DNA from: Pomphorhynchus laevis
Lineage: Eukaryota > Acanthocephala > Palaeacanthocephala > Echinorhynchida > Pomphorhynchidae
Direction: 5' to 3'
Assembly (NCBI GenBank): GCA_012934845.2
Contig: WNNJ02000931.1
Span: forward strand, 62,001-126,000
DNA length: 64,000 nucleotides
Under the pieces are notes generated by a model. The model made no database searches. It was not told where the DNA came from and saw nothing but the letters and a program-made list of their open reading frames with translations. The translations under genes and the position numbers were made by a program. Of the stretch, positions 9,430 through 19,796 are shown in pieces; within the stretch, counting starts at the first letter, position 1, and each line of letters opens with the position of its first letter.

Positions 9430-10814
9430 GTGGAGGGCGTCCACTTCGGTAACACTTACGCAATGGGAAGTAATCAAGGACCTTTTTCACTGAATATCCT
9501 TCAGTGGAATTCAAGAGGTGCTTCCGCCCTTAGCCTTCTATCTGGTAGAGATGCATATGTTATAGTCCTTCAGGAGACGCGGTCTATCCGTCTCCCCCAG
9601 CATATTACTCGATTTATCCCTAAGCACATATACACCCACTTTACTCCTTACATAACCCCCTTCACTCCTCTTTATCACAAGGTATTTTAACCCTAGTAAA
9701 AAGCTCCTTAAGATCATCCCTCCTATTAAACTACTCTTGTCCAGCCCTATCTTGTTTAGCTATATCACTTTGTAAGAACGGTAAGCGTATAAGCATAGCC
9801 AATGTCTATATTCGGCCAGAAATTCACAAGAACCGTGACCTCCTGGATCAAATATTGGGGAGCGGTTATGACATGTTACTTGGTGACTTCAACGACAGAA
9901 CTGGTCGTTGGATTAATGCAGCACTCCGCAGAGCAAGGATCGACTATCTTATTCATAAACCACCTTCCCCAACCTTTCATTGCTCTACAAATTCTCTCCT
10001 CGACATATTACTGCTACATAAGATGTGGTTGTTGAAACCCATTTGCACCGAGCACTCGCGTCAACAACAGACCACCTCTCATGACCTAATTCGCTGGCGG
10101 CTAGAGGACGATACGTTGCTTAGAAGAAGGTTTCACTTTGATCCTATTAGAGTGGCCTTCTTTCAGGCAGCTATCCAACTCTTCCCCAGAATTGGAATTG
10201 AGAGTTTGACCGAATTTAATTCCTACCTCTCATCGCAAGCTACCGCGATCCTTTCGACTACCTATAAAGGTCGAATATACAATCCTACTCCAACAAAGCT
10301 CAAGGTCCTAGCTAAAATGTTACACCTTCCCAATCTCTCTGTTTCCGCCAGACATATCCTCTCGAATGAATATTGGAGCTCTAGATATAGGCTCCAGCTG
10401 AGCAGGGATAGGGCAAGCATTGCTCACCAAAACCCTTCTCAGGCTTCCTTCTGGAAGATATTCAAGAAGGAGAAGTTTGTTTGCTGGAAGGATAGAGCCT
10501 TGGTTTGGATTGGTAGCATAGGCCTTGACAAAGTTTTAGAGGAGTCACTTTCCTTACATAATTATGGAGCCACTCATTCTCCCCAACCAATCCCGCCTTG
10601 GTGTGACTTCAGGAGTAGGGACTTATCTGTTACAGATATCCTTAACTCCTGGGGACCACTCCCGGGCACCTCCAAATCCCACGTGCCACTCACCACTCGT
10701 GTCTGTCAGCTTTTGACATACAGTCAAAGAAAGGAGGTCGCCATCACAATGCTATTAGCCTCCCCGTCTGACATAGCGGAAATCAACATCAGCCGTCGAG
10801 TTTTTTTTACCTAA
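9430..10814 (+). pseudogene. LINE J ORF2 N-terminal: APE-type endonuclease and linker
   Basis: 9430-9690 holds the start of the endonuclease (LNILQWNSRGASA, then VIVLQETRS). The frame is lost at about 9690 and recovered at 9855 with LLGDFNDRTGRW, the catalytic GDFN motif. A 319-residue frame continues to 10814 through the linker (FWKIFKKEKFVCWKDRA). It ends at a run of eight T near 10800-10808, where a one-base slip separates it from the RT frame. The APE domain nicks target DNA to prime reverse transcription; this copy cannot make it whole. Confidence 0.75.
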
Positions 10815-11559
10815 AAAGAGATTAATCACTTGTCCTAAAGATCTGCGGCCCATCTCGATTCAAAACGACCTCATATCCATCTACAAGAAAGCGCTTGCGC
10901 GTAGAATCCGCGTTTATTTATGTAGGCGTAATTTGATCCCACCGAGTTTTCATGGGTTTGTCAAAGGGCGCTCGGTACATTCAGCAATTGGTGAAGTGCA
11001 TCAATTTTGTCAGGATAATAGTCATCAGCTTGCTGTGGCTGTTTTTCTTGATTTTTCAGCTGCATTTGACCGGATCTCCATTCCCTTCGTTATCTCCTCT
11101 CTCAGGTCCCTCGGGTTGCCTGCGAGAATTGTTAACAGGGTGGAGATATTGTTGTACACCAAGCGGTTCTACTATGAAGACGACCCTGATGCGCGTCAGT
11201 TCTACCCTATTACAGGTGTACCTCAAGGATCCCCACTTTCTCCTATCTTATATCTTGCTGCATCCATTGTATTATTCAAGAATTTTAAACGTGATCAACA
11301 TCTAGTGGTATATGCTGATGATACCACAGCCTTGTTCTCTGGACGCAGGTGCAAAGATGTAATCTCTGACATCAGCCGTTTCTTTTTAAGATTAAAAGAT
11401 CAGTTGCCCCCATCCAATCTTATTTTAAACTCCTCTAAATCACAGATGGTTGTCTTTAATGGCGTTCCTGCCACCAAAAAGAAACTTAAGAGACTAGCAC
11501 TCTCTACACTCTCCTCCATTTTGCAGCATCAACCACTCCCCATCTTCACGACCGAGTAA
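10812..11559 (+). pseudogene. LINE J reverse transcriptase core
   Basis: Read from 10812: CPKDLRPISIQND, then FHGFVKGRSVHSA, FLDFSAAFDR (palm motif A), GVPQGSPLSPILY (motif B) and VVYADDTTALF (motif C, catalytic DD, about 11302-11330). The palm is intact within this frame. It is cut off from the endonuclease frame upstream and from the C-terminal frame downstream, where it ends LPIFTTE at 11559 while homology continues in another frame from about 11550. Confidence 0.8.
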
Positions 11560-11582
11560 AATATCTGGGGTTCACCGTTACG

Positions 11583-12911
11583 GTGAATTGGTCGGCGAAA
11601 GCTGACCTGGATAGACTTAAACGTATCCTGAAGAAAGCTAGGTGGGCTCTGAAACGGGTCCAGCATCTGTCATTGAATGGGATAACCCAAGTGCGCCTCT
11701 GGGGTACTTGGGCTATCTCGGGATTAGTCTTCTTCTCACGAGGACGTCCCCCAGAACAAAGACTAAGGTTTCTCAAGCTCCTCATCTCGAGATTACCAAC
11801 CATAGTCCGCCTTGACTGGACTCTTAGGTGTGTGAGAGACCCCGAATGGTTCAGTCAGAGGGCGGCGCGCTGGTGCGGCCGAGGGGCTCAGATCTCTCTG
11901 TATGTGCACGTCGGAGCTTCAAAAGAATTTGTAAGTAACTTTAAAAAACTAACTATGGAGGCAGCTGGTCGAATGAATTTTGCATATGAATTGTTCTTGA
12001 AGATATGGCCAACGCTGGACAGTCGTCAGGGGGATACTGTGGATGATCGAGAGGATATTTCTGAACGCTTGGAACGCTCTCTTAATCATTTCTTGTTGGG
12101 TTTTCTTAATTCGAAGGGTGTTTTGCGTTTTTACATTGACCATGTCGAAGTCAACTTCCAGGGGTTCATAGGTTACGATTGTGATGAAGTATTTATCGAG
12201 GGCAGTGATGGCACTGTATATGTTCATGGAGAAATCAACGTGGGATCTATCGACGATGCAGATGAACGATCTAAAGACTTGTCTGATAACAGAATCGAAA
12301 CCGAAAGAGAGTGTGATGATGCTCTTATTGATTGCAGAACTGGAAACGCCAGTGATGAGGATTTTGAGGATAGCTGGGCTTATAGTTCAGAGGTTGACAC
12401 TGTAGATACCTTTAATATCGTTAGTGTAATTGATGATCTATCAGATAACAGAAGCAATGACTGTAACGGTTATGGGAATGACTACCATGGGACTATAGCG
12501 TTGATGAAGGACGTGGGATCTATCGATGATGCAGATGAACGATCTGAAGACTTGTCTGATAACAGAATCGAAACCGAAAGAGAGCGTGATGATGCTCTTA
12601 GTGATAGCAGAACGGGAAACGACGGTGATCAGAATTGTGAGGACACCTGGGCTTATAGTTCAGAGGTTGACACTGTAGATACCTTTAATATTGTCGGTGT
12701 AATTGATGTTCTATCAGATAACAGAATCAATGACTGCAACGGTTATGGGAATGACTACCTTGCGACTATAACGCTGATGGAGGATAACAACGATTCTGGA
12801 AATTACCACTGCTATAGTGTGGAAAAAAGAATTGTTTTAAAAAGGCTTGATGCTTGCGATTGTGGTTGTTTCACTGATACAGTAACATGTTGGAAATTCA
12901 AAAGAAAATAA
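11583..12911 (+). CDS. chimeric frame: LINE J RT C-terminus fused to acidic tandem repeats
   Basis: 442-residue frame. Residues 1-110 are the LINE J RT C-terminal region (SAKADLDRLKRILKKARWAL, then LRFLKLLISRL) and match copies 2 and 3 up to GAQISL. From about residue 115 it departs from both other copies. A unique stretch follows (FLKIWPTLDS, LNHFLLGFLNSKG, DHVEVNFQGFIGYDCDEVF), then two 91-residue acidic repeats starting VGSIDDADERS (DNA 12241-12513 and 12514-12786), and a Cys-rich end (DACDCGCFTDTVTCWKF). The repeats share LSDNRIETERE, WAYSSEVDTVDTFNIV and DCNGYGNDY. I know no family that matches. It could be a captured host gene piece, a LINE subfamily extension, or an unrelated repeat that happens to stay open. 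Confidence 0.5.
   Translation: MNWSAKADLDRLKRILKKARWALKRVQHLSLNGITQVRLWGTWAISGLVFFSRGRPPEQRLRFLKLLISRLPTIVRLDWTLRCVRDPEWFSQRAARWCGRGAQISLYVHVGASKEFVSNFKKLTMEAAGRMNFAYELFLKIWPTLDSRQGDTVDDREDISERLERSLNHFLLGFLNSKGVLRFYIDHVEVNFQGFIGYDCDEVFIEGSDGTVYVHGEINVGSIDDADERSKDLSDNRIETERECDDALIDCRTGNASDEDFEDSWAYSSEVDTVDTFNIVSVIDDLSDNRSNDCNGYGNDYHGTIALMKDVGSIDDADERSEDLSDNRIETERERDDALSDSRTGNDGDQNCEDTWAYSSEVDTVDTFNIVGVIDVLSDNRINDCNGYGNDYLATITLMEDNNDSGNYHCYSVEKRIVLKRLDACDCGCFTDTVTCWKFKRK
12241..12786 (+). repeat. two tandem 273-bp units in the acidic region
   Basis: 12241-12513 and 12514-12786 align throughout, in frame (91 codons each), with scattered substitutions. That the frame stays open through both units suggests the duplication happened while it was coding, or recently. 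Confidence 0.8.
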
Positions 12912-13334
12912 TGCCGACTACAAAGCAAATCTGGTCCCACTAAACTTCTCTGCTAAGTTCCGAAGGTGTCTCACCTGCGATGGCCTTGGCTGCGGTGTGG
13001 AGTTCGGAAGCGTAAGTCCTTTAAGAAGACGGGCAGTGGAAGGCTCCTTCAGACTGGAAGAACAAAGCTTTGAAGGAGGTGATGTGTTCGAACAGAAGGG
13101 AGGTATGGAGATCATGCGATAAGACCGCTGGCCTCCGTCTGCTAGAATCCTCTCCTTATGTGGTACTAATCCTTCGATTTTTGCCTATATATTCTATTTT
13201 TTTTGACGAAATGTTTTCCACATACGGTTGTATTTTTAATAAAATCTTTATTATTATTAGTATTTTGGCTCCATCCTATGGATGGAGCTAGGATGGAGCT
13301 ATTTTAGCTCCATTCTATGCTCACCAAACTGTCA

Positions 13335-13618
13335 GTTCCACATTCGACTATCATTCAAATCGCAAGATGGCTAAATATGGCGAGCGTGTTTCACTGGTGG
13401 AGGATGGGATTTTCATACCAGCCATTGTTTCGACTGCTGCTGGAATTGGGAGAGAATTGGATCTCTTATTAAGGAAAGCTGCACGATATATTGCCATCAA
13501 AAGCAAACAATCGTACGCAAACTGCATTTCTGACATACGAAGGCGATTATGCTTTAGCGCACAAAGAACGATCTCTGCGACTATTCGGATGGCAGAGTTA
13601 ACTACTGTTTCACATTGA
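13335..13618 (+). pseudogene. C-terminal fragment of a reverse-transcriptase element
   Basis: The frame reads MAKYGERVSLVEDGIFIPAI, then AGIGRELDLLLRKAARYIA, then DIRRRLCFSAQRTISATIR and stops at 13616-13618. The pattern (aromatic start, F-x-P-x-x-x-S, G-x-G-R-E, then a basic helical end with R-x-R-L-x-F-A) is one I associate with the far C-terminus of RT-bearing elements in many invertebrates. No RT core is next to it, so it is an isolated end fragment. Low to moderate certainty. Confidence 0.4.
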
Positions 13619-13799
13619 GAAACTTTTTTGTATTATATTGCCCAGTCTGGGATCGTAAATTTCAATTTGAGGCCCATTTGCGGGAACCTAAGTTAATATG
13701 TTTATTTTTAATAAATTGTTCATTATTATAAAAAAAATTTCAAACAATAAAAAAAAATAAAATTTATACTTTTTGGGTGACAACTATGTGCGTGTAAGA

Positions 13800-14232
13800 A
13801 ATTTCTTTTCCCGGCTTTCCTATCTAGTTAGTACTCAATTTTTCCACGTTTTCTATATAGTTCGATATCTAAAAATGTCAATCAATCTACGGTACAACTA
13901 TCAAAGTACAGAAGTGCGCTGTTCATAAACTTGTTCTTTATTTGTTCAAGTTTATCATTTGGATACATTATAATGATATCATCTATGCATCGATAAAAGA
14001 AAGGCGGCTGAATTTGAAGCTCTGAGAGCAAATTCTGTTCATAATTATGTATGTAAATTATTGCATAAGTTGGTGCCATAAGGGTGCCCATAACTGTCCC
14101 TTTAATTTGACAATACATACAATTGTTAAACTCAAATATGTTATTTTCTAAAATAAATTTGACTCCTTCCGTCACAAATTTCCTTTTTAGTTGATGCCAT
14201 TTTACTTCTTTCATAATCCTCTCCAACTGCAA
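13800..14232 (-). mobile_element. Penelope-like element P3, RT fragment
   Basis: 116-residue minus-strand frame 14232-13882 with Penelope RT motifs: KFVTEGVKFILENNIFEFNN, GTVMGTLMAPTYAIIYI, and YRCIDDIIIMY with the catalytic DD. It is cut at 14232, where sequence shared with the LINE J acidic region begins. A Penelope N-terminal frame at 15734-15534 may be the other half of the same element. Confidence 0.75.
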
Positions 14233-14510
14233 CGGTTATGGGAATGACTACCTTGCGATTATAACGCTGATGGAGGACAACAACGAAGGGTGTTTTGCGT
14301 TTTTACATTGACCATGTCGAAGTCAACTTCCAGGGGTTCATAGGTATCTACAGTGTCAACCTCTGAACTATAAGCCCAGCTATCCTCACAATCCTCATCA
14401 CTGGCGTTTCCAGTTCTGCAATCAATAAGAGCATCATCACACTCTCTTTCGGTTTCGATTCTGTTATCAGACAAGTCTTTAGATCGTTCATCTGCATCGT
14501 CCACGACAGC
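14227..14510. repeat. scrambled copies of the LINE J acidic region
   Basis: Three blocks. 14227-14284 matches 12735-12792 in the same orientation. 14285-14345 matches about 12115-12173 in the same orientation. 14346 to about 14500 matches about 12405-12256 inverted. The minus strand therefore reads DDADERSKDLSDNRIETE again. Junctions are abrupt, with no obvious element ends. Confidence 0.75.
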
Positions 14511-15433
14511 GACACAGTCAGTCAATACTTGTGGTGCAAGCGTATTGTATCGCCACGTGATTCGGGTCCGATCAGTTTCCCCCATATCGATCAGAGCGGA
14601 TCGATAAAATTAGTTGGCACTGTCAATTTAGGAGTAAATCACAACGTGTTCAACGCGTTGGCTGGGTTTGATCTGTGTGATCTGTTAAATGTTCGTCGAA
14701 TCATCCCCGCGACGGTTCGCAATCGCCCAGGCACCATGAACGACCTGATATATTTTCCTCTAGCGAAATGTCTGGTAGTCGCAGGTAAAATGCAAGAAGG
14801 GAGTTCACAAGATGTTGACGGGGCGACCGACCTCAGTAAACTCAACTGCCGATTTCTTGACGAAGTTCTAGGAATACAATGTGTTTTGCGACAAATCGAG
14901 AATGAACATCCGGGGCGTGTATGTGTCGAAAATATTGGTAATACGACTACGGAGTCCTCTCGATTCAAGCGAGACATGCGGAAATTCGTCCAATAGTGGA
15001 TCTCTGGTAATGAACGACCAATCCCATGCCACTCTGCCGGACCTTCGATATTTTCGCCATATAGATTGTGACGAACCATATACTTGTCGAGAAATCCTAA
15101 AGAAGCATTTACGGACGAAACACCCTGGCCAATCAGACACATCAACGCCTAGTGGCACCATCACACTCGAAGTGGCTACCGCAAGCGGAAATGCTTCTTT
15201 CCCCACTGCTTCGAGTGATAATCTTCAGATCTCCCTTGTAAGACGTTTGATATCTTCGGACGATACAACGGACGCTACAGTAACATACTTGCTTGATGTA
15301 ACGTGAATGATCAAAAGATGGGAACATTTGCCGGTCATCTAACAGGCCGTTTGTGACGGCGACGACGAGGAATTGCCATCGGATTAGTCGTGCAATCTTA
15401 TAAAGGACGAACTTATCAAACATTTTAACTTAC
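14511..15433 (+). other. unexplained stretch with one degenerate C2H2 finger
   Basis: Richer in GC than its surroundings, with long overlapping open frames on both strands (for example 14529-14996 + and 14639-15145 -), none matching a family I know. The only recognisable piece is on the + strand at about 15050-15125: YFRHIDCDEPYTC, then REILKKHLRTKHPG, with C-x12-H-x4-H spacing and a His where the first Cys of a C2H2 finger would be. Such fingers occur at the N-terminus of R2/NeSL-type LINEs, but that is only a guess. Confidence 0.35.
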
Positions 15434-15439
15434 TATTAT

Positions 15440-15853
15440 TTACTTATATATTGTATATTTACTTTAAATTATCAAAAAACATCTGTCATAATTTTAATTT
15501 ATTTTAACATGGCCATAAGTTCCATGTTAATATTCAATTTACCTGTTTCAGTTCATTTTTGAAAACAGACTTATTAAACATTATAAGTCCGACCAAGTTA
15601 GACGCGTCTTTATTAACATTTCCAATTTTATAATTGCTCGAGATTGTCCGAATTTCGTTGGAGACTTCGTAGCGGCTTAGTTCATGTGGTGTTAGTGCAA
15701 AATTTAGCCCAAGAGCAATTAGCACCAACGTCATAATTGATTATTGTCCTACGGTATCACGATTACAAAGTGATTTGAGCTAAATAGTTAAGACAGCTAA
15801 CAAAAATTTTCAAGCATCAATAAAAGAATCGTGCATTTTTTCTTTAAAATTCC
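15440..15853 (-). mobile_element. Penelope-like N-terminal fragment with 5' flank
   Basis: Minus-strand frame 15734-15534 starts MTLVLIALGLNFALTPHELS, then SNEIRTISSNYK, the N-terminal block of Penelope proteins (compare ALSLGLNYN in P2). Upstream, 15853-15744 is the non-coding flank shared in inverted orientation with 8607-8709. Downstream coding sequence is lost at about 15440. Confidence 0.6.
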
Positions 15854-15879
15854 AAGAACACTGAAATCGATTGTGACAA

Positions 15880-17942
15880 CAAGTAAATACATGCTCATTG
15901 ATAATGTCTCAGCAAGATTCACGCCCATCCGATTCTGATTTCGCCCGTTACCTAAAACCAAACAAACTTACAGTTTTATCGGATGAACCTTAAGCTACTG
16001 ACAGCTGGAGATACTGGTTCGCCACATTCGTGGAATTCTTGCAATATATTAACGCACCGTCTAATGTACAACTCACAATTCTTCGAAACTTTATATCACC
16101 GGAGATTTTTAAATCAATGCAAACGGCCGATTCCTATGACAAGGCTGCAGGGATATTAAAGACAATGTACGACAAGCCTATCAAGCCGTGTACGCTCGTC
16201 ACATGTTCTATGCTTGCCATCAACTCGAAGGTGAAGGCATTCAACAATGCATTAAAACGTTGAAGCAACTCGCAGTTGAATGCGATTTCAAGGACGTAAC
16301 ATCTGCTGAACATTGTGACCAGGCTATTCTAAATGCGTTCATGAGATTATATTCATTGAAAATTCGGAAAAGGCTACTCGAGAACAACTCCTTGCAACTA
16401 TCGGATGCATCATAAATAGCTAAGGCTATGGAGATGGTCGAAAAACGATCAGATTCTTTTCAAATTCAGATCGAATGTATATCAGAAACGAAATTGCAAG
16501 AATGGTGAAGGATGATAAAATTGAACCTTCCACTTCCATATGGCGCGCCCAAATATTAATAACTCAATCAGAAAAGTTCACTTAACGATTCACACGATGA
16601 TGAAATTGTAAATCCGATGAATGTTGCCGCATTGTTTAAATGTAAATTGGAAATGTTTTTATGTGGTGGACTACGTAAACATCTGAGGACATCTTGTCCC
16701 GCGAAAGAGTCAACGTGTAATAATTGTGAAAAAATTGGCCATTCTGGACGTGACTGCCGCCGTTCAAAGCGGAGTAATTCGACAATTGCCACAATAGCAT
16801 GTTCATATCAAAAATCTAAAGCTATTAATACGATCACAATTAACAATCAAAACGTTCAAAGTGTATTCGATACTAGAAGTTCTAATAACTTTATTTGCAC
16901 CTAAACAGCTAATCGATTTCAATTTTCTATTCGCCGAACACGACGGACAATTACCATGGCCACTAGCAATATGAAAACGCAAACTCGCGGAGAACTTGTC
17001 ACTACAATTGAGATAAACAACACGAAATATAAAAAAGTTTCTTTTAACATCATGAATAAGTTGTGTACTGAATGTATACTTGATATCGAGTTCATGAAAC
17101 GTCATGAAAATGTCACGATTCGAATGGAAGGCGTCCAATCTGACTTGATCGTTACACTTATGCGAGCCGTCGACATTGAACTAATTCGACTGTTTGAACA
17201 CTTAACTCATAACTACAGACCTATCGCTACTCATTCAAGACGCTTTTCAAATTCAGATCGAATGTATATCAGAAACGAAATTGCAAGAATGGTGAAGAAT
17301 GATAAAATTGAACCTTCCACTTCCATATGGCGCGCCCAAATATTAATAACTCAATCAGAAAATCATCGACAAAGATTATGAATTGATTATTTACAAACTA
17401 TTAACCGTTATACAGTCCTAGATGCATATCCACTGCCTAATCTTCAATCTCTTGTACCCGATGTCAGCTGTTATAAATTTTTCTCTGCAATAGATTTGAG
17501 GTCAGCATATTACCAAATCGAAATTCATAAAGAAGATCGGAGGTATACAGGATTTGAAGCAGACGGAAAATTCTACCAGTTCAAGCGTTTACCCTTTGGG
17601 TTAACAAACGCTGTTGCTTATTTTCGATGAGCTATGGATAACATAGTCGAATCTAAGAATTTAAAGGATATTTTCGTCTACTTGGACAATATCACTATAT
17701 GCGGAAAGACACGAGCTGAACACGATGAAAATATTTCTCGATTTAACAACGTAGCAACTCAAATTGACTTGACTTATAATTCCGAAAAGTGTGACTTTGG
17801 TAAGTATTAAGATGCCTGGGTATCTGGTTTCACAAGGGAAGCTACAGCCTGATCCTAAACGTCTTTCAGCTCTACTCAAACTTCCAACACGTTCCGACAT
17901 GAAGGCCTTGAAACGAATTATAGGAGTGTTTGCATACTACTA
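15880..17942 (+). mobile_element. Ty3/gypsy-type LTR element fossil, partial, broken
   Basis: Plus-strand remains of gag (from about 15905), a CCHC knuckle (about 16680-16770), protease-like and RT regions up to about 17942. No LTRs found. Part of the pol region appears twice (about 16458-16575 and 17239-17360), suggesting an internal duplication. Several breaks; not a working copy. Its parts resemble the gypsy-type element at 49507-53388 in order and sequence style. Confidence 0.75.
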
Positions 17943-18039
17943 ATCTTGGTAGAAAAGTATTCGGATTTATTTATGATATAAATTTATATACATTATAATA
18001 AACTATAATAATAATTAATTAATGATATTAATTATAGTA

Positions 18040-18219
18040 CATTATTTCTCATTTTTATATTGAAGATAAATATCGAATTGATTATCGAATATTAATCGAT
18101 AAAATATTAATATTAATATCAATATTATTCATTATTTCTCATTTTTATATTAAAGATAAATATCGAATTAATTATCGAATATTAATCGATAAAATATTAA
18201 TATCAATATCAATATTAGT
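18040..18219. repeat. 90-bp tandem duplication
   Basis: CATTATTTCTCATTTTTATA starts at 18040 and 18130 and the following 85 or so bases are nearly the same. AT-rich with ATCGATAAAATATT motifs. Confidence 0.8.
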
Positions 18220-18402
18220 CAATTTTTATATATTATTTATCATCGAATGTTCCTAGGTGCTTTAAAAATGAAAATACGAATGACAACAAATCTTATTGAA
18301 TATTAAATAATTCTTAATCTGTTGGTTTTTAAATAATTTTTTTTTCATTTTTATAGCGAACAATAAAAATAAATTAGTGCTTTGTTGATACTCCTCCAAA
18401 AA

Positions 18403-19630
18403 TCAAAGTAAAAAATTAAATTTACCAACTGTTTTTCTAATAAATATAATACGAGTAATGGCACTAATGAATGGTCACATTTTAATTTGAAACTTTTAAC
18501 ATATGCTTTTATTTATGTAAAATAAAAAATTTGGATTTTTATTAACTCGGAAGAATCCACGTTGTATCATCACATGTATTTTGTGTAATTTTTAAAAATT
18601 AATTTTCGAAACAGTTTATTTTTTAGCACAATAATAGATTAAAGAAGACAATTTATCAATTAATTTTTAATTTATTAATTTTTAATTTTTCAATTTAAAA
18701 AAGCTAAACATTTGAAATTCAAATTTCAAATTGAAATTTGTGATTTTGTTTAAATTGAAATCAGAAAATTTTTGTTTCTGTGTATGCTTTTCGGAGCTAC
18801 CGAAATAAAAAAAATTTTATGGATCTTGATCCAATATTCTAAGTAAAAATTAAATTAACCAACTGTTTTTCTAATAAATAAAATACGAGTAATGACACTA
18901 ATGAATGGTCACATTGTAATTTAGAAACTTTTAACATATGCTTTTATTTATGTAAAATAAAGTTTGGATTTTTATTAACTCGGAAGAATCCACGTTGTAT
19001 CATCACATGTATTTTGTGTAATTTTTAAAAATTAATTTTCGAAACAGTTTATTTTTTAGCACAATAACAGATTAAAGAACACAATTTATCAATAAATTTT
19101 TAATTTATTAATTTTTAATTTTTCAATTTAAAAAAGCTTAACATTCGAAATTCAAATTTCAAATAGAAATTTGTGATTTTGTTTAAATTGAAATCAGAAA
19201 ATTTTTGTTTCTGTTTATGCTTTTCGGAGCTAACGAAATAAAAAAAATTTTTATGGATCTTGCTCCAATATTCTAAGTAAAAATTAAATTTGCCAACTGT
19301 TTTTCTAATAAATATATTATAAGTAATGACACTAATGAATGGTCACATTGTAATTTAGAAACTTTTAACATATGCTTTTATTTATGTAAAATAAAGTTTG
19401 GATTTTTATTAACTCGGAAGAATCCACGTTGTATCATCACATGTATTTTGTGTAATTTTTAAAAATTAATTTTCGAAACAGTTTATTTTTTAGCACAATA
19501 ACAGATTAAAGAACACAATTTATCAATAAATTTTTAATTTATTAATTTTTAATTTTTCAATTTAAAAAAGCTAAACATTCGAAATTCAAATTTCAAATAG
19601 AAATTTGTGATTTTTTTGAAATTGAAAATA
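18403..19630. repeat. 434-bp tandem repeat, about 2.8 copies
   Basis: CCAACTGTTTTTCTAATAAA occurs at 18425, 18859 and 19293, spaced exactly 434 bp. Units share ACTCGGAAGAATCCACG and other landmarks; the second and third are closer to each other than to the first. Non-coding. The array ends about 100 bp from the TAF1 polyadenylation signal. Confidence 0.9.
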
Positions 19631-19729
19631 TATTTAGTAAAAGAGATTTATGTGAATTTACATTCAAAACAACTTGCATACATTAGACTTTTAAGATTAG
19701 TTACAACCGAATGTGTAAAACTATTATAA

Positions 19730-19735
19730 TTTATT
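19730..19735 (-). terminator. polyadenylation signal of TAF1
   Basis: AATAAA on the minus strand, about 60 bases after the TAF1 stop codon. Position fits a short 3' UTR. Confidence 0.6.
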
Positions 19736-19796
19736 GTATTAAGCTAAAATCAGACAAAATATACATTTCTAAAAATCCTTTTACAAAAATAACTGA

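Larger units (their letters stand above)
8845..13258 (+). mobile_element. LINE family J, copy 1 (5'-truncated, frame-broken)
   Basis: A jockey/I-like non-LTR retrotransposon. Order: CCHC gag-like ORF1 end (8845-9429), APE-type endonuclease (9430 to about 10110), linker, RT (about 10812-11559), RT C-terminal region (from 11583), then an acidic repeat region found only in this copy, then a 3' end near 13258 (AATAAAATCTTTATTATTATT). That end resembles the end of copy 3 near 31970. The left boundary is not sharp; homology to copy 2 is clear only from about 8890. Several frameshifts mean it is not active. Confidence 0.8.

Noticed and set aside
14639-15145. 168-residue minus-strand frame and its plus-strand overlaps as host genes
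   Set aside because: Frames overlap on both strands, as expected from GC-richer DNA with few stops. No motif or start context supports any one of them.
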